From contig JBDTTU010000080.1 of assembly GCA_039930465.1 (NCBI GenBank), positions 1 to 20,098 of the forward strand: DNA of 20,098 nt, given 5' to 3'. Shown piece by piece: positions 14,571-20,098 of the stretch. The first letter of the stretch is position 1. Each line of letters opens with the position of its first letter. A model generated the notes under the pieces. That model was not told the origin of the DNA, ran no database searches, and worked only from the letters and a program-made list of their open reading frames with translations. Position numbers and translations under genes: made by a program. Source of the stretch: LMDS01 sp039930465. Its GTDB lineage: Bacteria; Pseudomonadota; Gammaproteobacteria; Burkholderiales; Burkholderiaceae_C.

Positions 14571-15263
14571 ATGAGCGCAGTGATGACGCCGCAGCCGGCA
14601 CCTGTTCGTGTGTGGGACCTGCCGACCCGCACCTTCCACTGGGCGCTGGCCGCCTGCGTGATCGGCTCGGTGATCAGCGCGAAGATCGGCGGCGATGCAA
14701 TGGTGTGGCACTTTCGTCTCGGCTACGTGGTGTTCACGCTGCTCGCGTTCCGCGTGCTGTGGGGGCTGGTGGGCGGGCGCTGGTCACGCTTTGCAAGTTT
14801 CGTCTACGCACCGGCCACGACGCTGCGCTACCTGCGCGGCCAGAGCCGGGCCGACGAACACCACGAGGTCGGGCACAACCCGCTCGGCGCGTTTTCGGTG
14901 TTCGGGCTGCTGGCCATTCTGGCGGCGCAGATCGGTACCGGGCTGTTCGCCGACGACGAGATCTCTAACACCGGGCCATTGATCAAGTTCGTGTCGGGCG
15001 CGACCAGTTCACTGCTCACCCAGTGGCACAAGAGCTTCGGCCAGTGGCTGATCATCACGCTGGTGCTGCTGCACGTGGCGGCGATCGTCTACTACTTCGT
15101 CAGGAAGAAGCAGAATCTGGTGCGCCCGATGGTGGTGGGCGACAAGGCGCTCGGGCCCGACGTGCCGGCGTCGGTCGACAGCGGTGCCTCGCGCGTGCTG
15201 GCGCTCGTGTTGTTGGGCGCCTGCGCCGCGCTGGTGGCCTGGGTCGTTGGCCTTGGTGGCTAA
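14571..15263 (+). CDS. Cytochrome b561-type membrane cytochrome
   Basis: This 230-residue inner-membrane di-haem b-type cytochrome begins PVRVWDLPTRTFHWALA, the usual opening of bacterial b561/hydrogenase-cytochrome-b-like proteins, with His in the first helix. Helices appear around residues 18-38, 45-65, 100-122 and 150-175, with further histidines in MVWHFRLGY, EHHEVGHNPLG, QWHKSFGQW and LLHVAA as likely haem ligands. An additional hydrophobic segment ends the protein (about 207-228). It probably passes electrons from the quinol pool to a periplasmic partner; the divergent cytochrome c' gene is a candidate partner. ATG 14571 is chosen; ATG 14583 is an equally possible start, and no clear Shine-Dalgarno sequence precedes either. 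The longer frame upstream overlaps the cytochrome c' gene in antisense and is not coding. Confidence 0.9.
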   Translation: MSAVMTPQPAPVRVWDLPTRTFHWALAACVIGSVISAKIGGDAMVWHFRLGYVVFTLLAFRVLWGLVGGRWSRFASFVYAPATTLRYLRGQSRADEHHEVGHNPLGAFSVFGLLAILAAQIGTGLFADDEISNTGPLIKFVSGATSSLLTQWHKSFGQWLIITLVLLHVAAIVYYFVRKKQNLVRPMVVGDKALGPDVPASVDSGASRVLALVLLGACAALVAWVVGLGG

Positions 15264-15281
15264 CGGATCGTGGTTCGAGCC

Positions 15282-15785
15282 ATGAGCACCGGCGAGCGCC
15301 CGCCCGAGATCTCGCTGGTTTGCGTCGACTCGGCCGAGTGGCTGGCACCCGCCAGAGAGATCCTGCGCGAATACGGCCGCAGCCTGAGCGTCGATCTGTG
15401 CTTCCAGAACTTCGACGCCGAACTCGACGGGTTGCCGGGCGACTATGCCGCGCCGTCGGGGCATCTGCTGCTGGCCTTTGTCGACGGCGCGCTCGCCGGG
15501 TGCGGTGCGTTTCGCGCGCTCGCCGACGTCGACTACGCCAACGCCTGCGAGATGAAACGCCTGTACGTGCGCCCGGCGTTTCGCCGCTTCGGCCTGGGCC
15601 GCGTGCTGGCGCAGGCGCTGCTCGACGAAGCGCGCCGCGCTGGCCATTCGGCGATGCTGCTCGACACGCTCGACGACATGGAGTCGGCACGCGAACTCTA
15701 CGCGACGCTCGGCTTCGAAGAGATTCCGCCGTACTACTTCAATCCGATTCCCGGCGCGCATTATCTGAAGGCCGAACTGGGTTGA
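15282..15785 (+). CDS. GNAT-family N-acetyltransferase
   Basis: This 167-residue soluble protein has the Gcn5-related acetyltransferase fold. The acetyl-CoA-binding motif A is MKRLYVRPAFRRFGLGRVLAQALLDEA (around residues 88-114), with R-R-F-G-L-G as the pyrophosphate loop; motif B follows in RELYATLGFEEIPPYYFNPI near the C-terminus. Length is typical for the family. Many proteins with this C-terminal pattern acetylate small molecules or amino groups of unknown identity, so the acceptor cannot be named. ATG 15282 is preferred; GTG 15270 would add four residues. It lies 18 bases after the b561-type gene and could be co-transcribed with it, though the functions show no obvious link. Confidence 0.88.
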   Translation: MSTGERPPEISLVCVDSAEWLAPAREILREYGRSLSVDLCFQNFDAELDGLPGDYAAPSGHLLLAFVDGALAGCGAFRALADVDYANACEMKRLYVRPAFRRFGLGRVLAQALLDEARRAGHSAMLLDTLDDMESARELYATLGFEEIPPYYFNPIPGAHYLKAELG

Positions 15786-15792
15786 ACCCGCC

Positions 15793-15820
15793 TTGGGCAT
15801 GCCCGAGACCAGCGTACGAT
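15793..15820 (+). promoter_or_regulatory. Candidate promoter for the epimerase-lactonase pair
   Basis: TTGGGC (15793-15798) and TACGAT (15815-15820) are separated by 16 bases and resemble a sigma-70 promoter in the 103-base gap between the acetyltransferase and epimerase genes. This would give a leader of about 60 bases, leading to the strong Shine-Dalgarno GGAGGG at 15881-15886. Confidence 0.4.
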
Positions 15821-15888
15821 CGTGCGACCTTGCGGGGGCGTGCCAACCGGTGCGCCCAGTGCAGGGCTCCGAGCGCGCCGGGAGGGCC

Positions 15889-16764
15889 ATGACTGGATCA
15901 TCGAACCTGAGTCTTGAACTGCAGCCGTTTGAATTGCACGCGGGCGCTTTGCGGCTGGCCTTGCGGCCCGACCTCGGGGGCTGTATCGCCGGGTTCTGGC
16001 ACCGCGACACGCCGATCCTGATGTCGGCCGAGCCGGCGTCTATGAAGGCGTCGCGGCCGTCGGCCAGCTTTCCCCTCGTGCCCTACTCCAACCGCCTGGG
16101 CTACCGCAAGTTCCGCTGGAAGGGTCACGACTACACGACCCAGCCGAACTTCGGCGACAACCCGCATTCTTTGCACGGCGTGGGCTGGTTGCGGCCCTGG
16201 GAGATCGTCTCGAGCAGCGTGCTCGAAGTGGTGCTGCGCTACGAACACACGCCCGATGCCGACTGGCCCTTCGCCTTCGAGGCGCGCCAGTACTTCACGC
16301 TGACGCCGCAGGCCATGAGCGTGCAGATGGTGTTCACGAACACGGCTGACGTGCCGCAGCCGGTCGGGCTGGGCTGGCACCCCTACTTCCCCAAGCGCGC
16401 GCGCAGCCGCCTGCACATCGAACTCTCCGACCGCTGGGATTCCGATGCCACCCAGCTGCCCACACGCAAGGTCGCGCAACCCGGCATCGACAGCGACGTG
16501 TCGCACCTGAGCTACGACAACTGCTTCGAAGGCTGGAGGGGCCCGGCGCGTATCCGCGACGAGAAGTTCTCGCTGCAGCTGAGTTCGTCGCTGCCGTATC
16601 TCGTGGTCTACACGCCGGCCGACCGCGACTACTTCTGCATCGAACCGGTCAGCCATTTGTCGAACGCAATCCACATGGCCGACCCGGCCGCGCACGGCCT
16701 GCGCGCGCTGGCCCCGGGCGAGAGCTTCGAGGCCGCCATGAAACTCGAAGTCGCCGTGGTGTGA
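15889..16764 (+). CDS. Aldose 1-epimerase (mutarotase-like)
   Basis: This 291-residue protein of the galactose-mutarotase-like superfamily interconverts alpha and beta anomers of aldoses. Visible are the SFPLVPYSNRLGYRKFRWKG substrate-site segment (about 58-77), NPHSLHGVGWLRPWE with the first active-site His (near 93-107), GWHPYFP with the second (about 162-168), and the C-terminal YFCIEPVSHLSNAIHM, whose Glu is the likely catalytic base. No signal peptide is seen, so it is cytosolic. The start is ATG 15889, directly after a strong Shine-Dalgarno GGAGGG (15881-15886); a frame reaching 15793 would add unrelated residues. Its TGA shares a base with the ATG of the lactonase gene. The pairing suggests oxidation of an aldose through a lactone, the epimerase supplying the anomer used by a dehydrogenase located elsewhere. 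Confidence 0.9.
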   Translation: MTGSSNLSLELQPFELHAGALRLALRPDLGGCIAGFWHRDTPILMSAEPASMKASRPSASFPLVPYSNRLGYRKFRWKGHDYTTQPNFGDNPHSLHGVGWLRPWEIVSSSVLEVVLRYEHTPDADWPFAFEARQYFTLTPQAMSVQMVFTNTADVPQPVGLGWHPYFPKRARSRLHIELSDRWDSDATQLPTRKVAQPGIDSDVSHLSYDNCFEGWRGPARIRDEKFSLQLSSSLPYLVVYTPADRDYFCIEPVSHLSNAIHMADPAAHGLRALAPGESFEAAMKLEVAVV

Positions 16765-17675
16765 TGCCCGAGGAAGCGCCGATCCGCGTCGCGGTGGCGG
16801 CACCAGCCCTGCTCGGTGAGTCGCCGCTGTGGCACCCCGGCGAGCAGGTGCTCTATTACTGCGACATTCCTGGCCGCTCGCTGCAGCGCTTCGACCCGGC
16901 GACGCAAGCGTTGGCGCAATGGAGCTTCGAAGCCGAGCCGGCCAGCCTGGCCCCGCTGCTCGGCGGTGGTTTGCTGCTGGCGATGCGCGACGGCTTGTGG
17001 CGCTTCGATGTGACGAGTGGCAAACGCAGCCGCCTGGTCGAGCCGCCTTACGATGCGGCGAAAGAGCGCTTCAACGACGGCAAGTGCGACCCGCAGGGGC
17101 GCTTCTGGGTTGGCACGATCTACGAGCCGCGCGAACCGGCTCTGGCCGCCTTGTACTGTTTCAGCGCGGGCAAGCTCGCGCGCAGGAAAGACGGCATCAC
17201 CGTGTCGAACGGCCTGGCCTGGAGCCCGAACGGCCGAACCCTGTACTGGAGCGACACCAAGGCGCACACGATTTTTGCGCTCGACTTCGACCCGGCCAGC
17301 GGCGCGCTGGCGAACCAGCGTGTGTTCGCGCGCTTCCCGGTGAAACAGGCCGGGCAGGCGCTTGACACCTATGGCGGGCGGCCCGACGGCGCGGCGGTCG
17401 ACGCCGAAGGCTGTTATTGGGTCGCGATGTTCGAAGGCCAGCGCCTGCTGCGCCTGTCGCCGCACGGTGAGGTGGTTCGCGAGTTGCGGCTGCCGGTGCG
17501 CTGCGCGACCATGCCGTGTTTTGGCGGCCCCGACCTGAAGACGCTCTACATCACCACCGCGCGCGAGAACCGGCCCGAAGCTGAGCTCGCCGCGCAGCCG
17601 CTGGCCGGCTGTGTGCTGGCGCTCGACGTCGACGTGCCGGGCTTGCCGGCGAACTTCTGCTCATGGCCCCACTGA
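16764..17675 (+). CDS. SMP-30/gluconolactonase-family lactonase
   Basis: This 303-residue six-bladed beta-propeller hydrolase of the SMP-30/gluconolactonase/LRE family opens sugar lactones to sugar acids. The metal-binding residues appear intact: Glu19 in LLGESPLWHP, Asn149 in TVSNGLAWSPNGRTLYWSD and Asp208 in GRPDGAAVDAEGCYWVAMF, positions close to Glu18, Asn154 and Asp204 of human SMP-30. The segment ERFNDGKCDPQGRFWVGT is also typical. No signal peptide is seen. The start is ATG 16764, overlapping the epimerase stop by one base, so translation is coupled. Bacterial relatives include arabinono-, glucono- and xylonolactonases; which sugar is used here cannot be told. Its 3' end overlaps the converging metallo-hydrolase gene by 15 bases. 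Confidence 0.92.
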   Translation: MPEEAPIRVAVAAPALLGESPLWHPGEQVLYYCDIPGRSLQRFDPATQALAQWSFEAEPASLAPLLGGGLLLAMRDGLWRFDVTSGKRSRLVEPPYDAAKERFNDGKCDPQGRFWVGTIYEPREPALAALYCFSAGKLARRKDGITVSNGLAWSPNGRTLYWSDTKAHTIFALDFDPASGALANQRVFARFPVKQAGQALDTYGGRPDGAAVDAEGCYWVAMFEGQRLLRLSPHGEVVRELRLPVRCATMPCFGGPDLKTLYITTARENRPEAELAAQPLAGCVLALDVDVPGLPANFCSWPH

Positions 17676-18788
17676 AGAAGTGCGCCGCGCCAGCTTGCGT
17701 GTTTCGCCGACCGCCATCACGAAGAACTGCTCGTCGTCCAGGCCTTTCGCAGCGCGCGCCAGAGCCAGTTGCTGCGGCGGTTCGTCGAGCGCTTCGTCGG
17801 TCAACTGGAACGTACCCCAGTGCACCCCGACCGAGCGTTTGGCGCCGAGGTCGAGGTGGATCTGCACCGCTTCGGCCGGGTTCACGTGTTGCGAGTTCAT
17901 GAACCAGCGCGGCTCGTAGGCGCCGACCGCGATCAGCGCGATGTCGAACCCGCCACCGTCGCGCTGGCGCGCTGCGAAGTGCTCGCGAATGTCGGCGAAG
18001 TCTTTCGAGTAGCCGGTGTCGCCCGAAAAATACAGGTGCTGGTCGGGGGAGAACACCGCATAACCGCCCCACAGTGTGGCGAGGCGGTCGTTCAGCCCGC
18101 GGCCCGACCAGTGCTGCACGGGCGTGAGCACCACGTCGACCGGGCCCATCGGCGAGGCCACGGGGTGCGATTGCCACCAGTCGAGTTCGACCACGTTGTC
18201 GATGCCGCGCTCGGCCATCCATGCCTTGATGCCCAGCGGCACGATGAACAGCGGCGAGCCGCCCGTTTGTGCCGCGAGCGCGCGCACGCTGGCGTCGTCG
18301 AGGTGGTCGTAGTGGTTGTGCGAGATGAGCACCAGGTCGATGTGCGGCAACTGCGCCAGCCCCAGGCCCGGCGGCACGTGACGTTTCGGCCCGATGAAGC
18401 TCAGCGGCGAGGCACGTTCGGAAAACACCGGGTCGGTGAGCAGGTTGAGCCCGCCGATTTGCGCCAGCATCGTGGCATGGCCGATCCACGTGAGGGCCGG
18501 CGGCATCGAAGACGCGGCGTTCGCATAGGCGTGGATCGCCACCAGATCTGGCGTGACCCTAGGCGTCGGCGTGGCGGGCGGCTTCGGCAGCCCGTTGCGA
18601 AACGAATCGAACTGCCACTTCAGCAGCGCCGCGAGCCCCTTGGGCTCGAAGTCGATGTAGTTGTTCTGAAAGCCGTTCGGCCGGTGGTGCGACTGGGCCG
18701 CGGGGTCGGCGGCCGAGGCACCGGTGCTGGCGAATATCGCCAGCATGGCAACGACTACGGATCGAATGGCGGGGCAGAAGAATGGCAT
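17661..18788 (-). CDS. Exported metallo-beta-lactamase-fold hydrolase (NAPE-PLD/RomA-like)
   Basis: This 375-residue metallo-beta-lactamase-fold protein carries the metal motif HNHYDH (His157-His162) within LVLISHNHYDHLDD. Other blocks are PALTWIGHATMLAQIGGLNLLTDPVFSERASPLSF with GPKRHVPPG, and later TPVQHWSGR, LYFSGDTGYSKDF and VGVHWGTFQL, which supply the remaining metal ligands. The layout is that of the UlaG/RomA/NAPE-phospholipase-D-like group. The N-terminus MPFFCPAIRSVVVAMLAIFASTGASA (split here as residues 1-26) is a probable signal peptide, so the enzyme likely acts in the periplasm or is membrane-tethered. The substrate is unknown; relatives hydrolyse phosphodiesters in N-acyl phosphatidylethanolamine or have no known activity. 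ATG 18788 is chosen over an ATG at 18848 that would bury the signal peptide. It has no Shine-Dalgarno sequence but a TATCCT box seven bases before the ATG. Confidence 0.9.
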   Translation of the reverse strand: MPFFCPAIRSVVVAMLAIFASTGASAADPAAQSHHRPNGFQNNYIDFEPKGLAALLKWQFDSFRNGLPKPPATPTPRVTPDLVAIHAYANAASSMPPALTWIGHATMLAQIGGLNLLTDPVFSERASPLSFIGPKRHVPPGLGLAQLPHIDLVLISHNHYDHLDDASVRALAAQTGGSPLFIVPLGIKAWMAERGIDNVVELDWWQSHPVASPMGPVDVVLTPVQHWSGRGLNDRLATLWGGYAVFSPDQHLYFSGDTGYSKDFADIREHFAARQRDGGGFDIALIAVGAYEPRWFMNSQHVNPAEAVQIHLDLGAKRSVGVHWGTFQLTDEALDEPPQQLALARAAKGLDDEQFFVMAVGETRKLARRTSSVGP

Positions 18789-18795
18789 CGCGCGC

Positions 18796-18801
18796 AGGAT
18801 A
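18796..18801 (-). promoter_or_regulatory. Candidate -10 box giving a leaderless mRNA
   Basis: On the minus strand TATCCT ends seven bases before the ATG at 18788, with only alternating CG between and no Shine-Dalgarno sequence. A start of transcription at the usual distance would fall on the start codon. No convincing -35 is visible. Confidence 0.35.
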
Positions 18802-18890
18802 GCGGGGCGGCCCGCAACGCGTATCTTCCAAGTGGCCCACAGCTGCACAAGACCCGCCGGTTGATCCGGGAGGTCGGGACTCGCGGGTTT

Positions 18891-18908
18891 CCTCGTATAA
18901 TTCCGAGG
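18891..18908 (+). promoter_or_regulatory. atp operon promoter -10, inside an inverted repeat
   Basis: A perfect TATAAT (18896-18901) lies 36 bases upstream of atpI. It is flanked by the perfect 5-bp inverted repeat CCTCG (18891-18895) and CGAGG (18904-18908). The -35 region at 16-18 bases is poor, so the strong -10 probably carries recognition. This is the only sensible promoter for atpI in the 149 bases between it and the divergent hydrolase gene. Confidence 0.55.
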
Positions 18909-18937
18909 CTTTGCTGCGCCCAGTCCGCCTCTGAACC

Positions 18938-19429
18938 ATGCCCATCACCCATGCCCGTGCAAATGTCGGTGCCGGCATGTTTGACGACGAACAGGAGCCG
19001 GTTCCCTTCAAGGCGCTGACCGCAGCACAAGCGCAGGATTTGAGAAAGAAAGACCCGTCGATTTCGCCATGGCGGGTGGTGGCTGCGCAGGCGGTTGCCG
19101 GTTTGGTGGTGGTGGCTGTGATCTGGCTCGTCACGCAGCGAATGAGCGCTGCATGGTCCGCGCTCTACGGTGCGGCCGCCACTGTGTTTCCGGGGGCCTT
19201 GCTGGCGCGCGGAATGACACGCGGAACTTCGGGCCCGGTTGCATCTGCTGCGGGGTTCATGTTCTGGGAAATGCTGAAGATTGGGGTGGCTGTCACCATG
19301 TTGGTGATCGCTGCGAGGGTCGTACCGAACCTGAGCTGGCCGGCTTTGCTGGTCACGATGGTCGTGTGCATCAAGGTCAACTGGGTGGCGCTGTTGTGGC
19401 GTCCCCGGCGAAAGAACGACAAGGCTTAG
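18938..19429 (+). CDS. atpI: ATP synthase subunit I (AtpI), F0F1 assembly protein
   Basis: This 163-residue inner-membrane protein has a charged N-terminal tail (about 1-43) and four hydrophobic segments near residues 46-66, 72-90, 105-131 and 133-153, as in AtpI, which helps assemble or stabilise the c-ring of F0. The family feel is clear in SALYGAAATVFPGALLARGM and FWEMLKIGVAVTMLVIA, and in its position directly before atpB. The start ATG 18938 is preferred; Met14 (18977) is the other in-frame candidate and would shorten the tail. The stop TAG lies 6 bases before the atpB ATG, with the purine-rich AGAAGAA between serving as its Shine-Dalgarno sequence. A strong TATAAT upstream marks this as the first gene of the atp operon. 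Confidence 0.93.
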   Translation: MPITHARANVGAGMFDDEQEPVPFKALTAAQAQDLRKKDPSISPWRVVAAQAVAGLVVVAVIWLVTQRMSAAWSALYGAAATVFPGALLARGMTRGTSGPVASAAGFMFWEMLKIGVAVTMLVIAARVVPNLSWPALLVTMVVCIKVNWVALLWRPRRKNDKA

Positions 19430-19435
19430 AAGAAC

Positions 19436-20098
19436 ATGGCAGCTGAAGGCACGGCGCATGCCCCGACCGCGGGTGAATACATCATTCACCATCTGCAGCA
19501 TCTGCAGAGCGGCAAACAATCCGGTGTGGTTGACTTTTCCGTCATCAACCTCGATTCGTTCTTTTTTACCGTCGTGATCGGCGTGCTCGGTTGCTGGTTG
19601 CTGTGGCTGGCCGCGCGCAAGGCGACTTCAGGCGCCCCGGGTCGTTTCCAGGCGGCCGTCGAAATCCTCGTCGAGATGGTCGACAGCCAGGCCAAGGGCA
19701 TCGTGCACAACGCCAACAGCCGCAAGGTGGTCGCGCCGCTCGCGCTCACGGTGTTCGTCTGGATCTTCCTTCTGAACGCGATGGACCTCTTGCCGGTGGA
19801 CCTGTTGCCGTGGATCGGCGAGCACGTGTTCGGCCTGAGCCACCTGCGTGTCGTGCCCACTGCCGACCTGTCCGTCTCGATGGGCTTGTCGCTGGGGGTG
19901 CTTGTTGTCGTGCTGGTCTACAACGTCAAGATCAAGGGCCTGGGCGGCTGGATGCACGAGATGCTGACCGCACCGTTTGGCGACAAGGTGTTCCTGTATC
20001 CAGTGAACTTCGTTTTTCAGCTGATCGAGTTCGTCGCCAGGACCGTCTCGCACGGCATGCGGCTGTTCGGCAACATGTATGCCGGCGAACTGATCTTC
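19436..20098 (+). CDS. atpB: F0F1 ATP synthase subunit a, N-terminal 221 codons (runs off window)
   Basis: The frame from ATG 19436 is open to the last base (exactly 221 codons) and encodes subunit a, the stator half of the F0 proton channel in the inner membrane. It starts MAAEGTAHAPTAGEYIIHHL, then INLDSFFFTVVIGVLGCWLLWL (first helix, about 38-60), a loop with NSRKVVAPLALTVF, and LNAMDLLPVDLLPWIGEH, typical of the family. The essential channel arginine is present: Arg209 in VSHGMRLFGNMYAGELIF, matching Arg210 of E. coli. The HHLQHLQSGKQ region near the N-terminus is common in betaproteobacterial AtpB. The C-terminal helices lie beyond the window. It follows atpI by 6 bases in the atp operon. 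Confidence 0.97.
   Translation, partial: MAAEGTAHAPTAGEYIIHHLQHLQSGKQSGVVDFSVINLDSFFFTVVIGVLGCWLLWLAARKATSGAPGRFQAAVEILVEMVDSQAKGIVHNANSRKVVAPLALTVFVWIFLLNAMDLLPVDLLPWIGEHVFGLSHLRVVPTADLSVSMGLSLGVLVVVLVYNVKIKGLGGWMHEMLTAPFGDKVFLYPVNFVFQLIEFVARTVSHGMRLFGNMYAGELIF

Noticed and set aside
15270..15281. GTG at 15270 as the acetyltransferase start
   Set aside because: Adds only four residues with no better ribosome-binding signal; ATG 15282 is the simpler choice.
17769..19019. Plus-strand open frame of 416 codons
   Set aside because: Antisense to the metallo-hydrolase and running into atpI in another frame; composition is non-protein-like.

Overview
The window is high-GC (roughly two-thirds G+C) chromosomal DNA from a betaproteobacterium, most likely in the Burkholderiales near the Rubrivivax/Leptothrix group. 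The signs are the proteobacterial-type glutamate-cysteine ligase, a cytochrome c' whose mature N-terminus and C-terminal CKACH resemble the Rubrivivax protein, and an atpI-atpB start typical of that order. Placement is by recognition, not by a search. Genes are tightly packed; the longest stretch without a gene is about 210 bases. I see no tRNA, rRNA, CRISPR array, insertion sequence or prophage gene.

Layout. 1-4812 (+): the end of gshA, then kup (K+ uptake), a BenE-family transporter and gshB, so the two glutathione biosynthesis genes are split by two transporter genes. 4897-6807 (+): uup, an ABC-F ATPase. 6817-9101 (-): a conserved protein of unknown function downstream of a MocR-type (GntR-HTH plus aminotransferase fold) regulator. 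9255-13858 (+): divergent from the regulator, a tightly spaced five-gene unit encoding a DMT-family transporter, a fold-type I PLP aminotransferase, a PhzF-family protein, a glyoxalase-like protein and a threonine-dehydratase-like PLP enzyme, ending at a plausible intrinsic terminator. 13893-15263: cytochrome c' (-) divergent from a b561-type membrane cytochrome (+). 15282-17675 (+): a GNAT acetyltransferase, then an aldose 1-epimerase overlapping an SMP-30/gluconolactonase-like lactonase. 17661-18788 (-): an exported metallo-beta-lactamase-fold hydrolase, converging on the lactonase gene with a 15-base overlap. 18938-end (+): atpI and the first 221 codons of atpB, the start of the F0F1 ATP synthase operon.

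How the parts work together. The regulator-centred divergon at 7650-13858 is the most distinctive part. Its intergenic region holds three copies of TGTRCTG: two direct copies exactly 11 bases apart on the operon side and one inverted copy on the regulator side. That is the layout expected for a MocR operator controlling amino-acid metabolism and export. The combination of aminotransferase, PhzF, glyoxalase-like protein and dehydratase does not match a pathway I can name, so it is the best candidate here for an undescribed system. The rest is recognisable housekeeping and accessory metabolism: glutathione synthesis, potassium uptake, sugar epimerisation and lactone hydrolysis, NO/redox cytochromes and ATP synthase. 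Two further signals recur: TATCCT boxes 6-7 bases before start codons that lack a Shine-Dalgarno sequence, suggesting leaderless mRNAs, and mini-ORFs that end on the start codon of a transporter gene.
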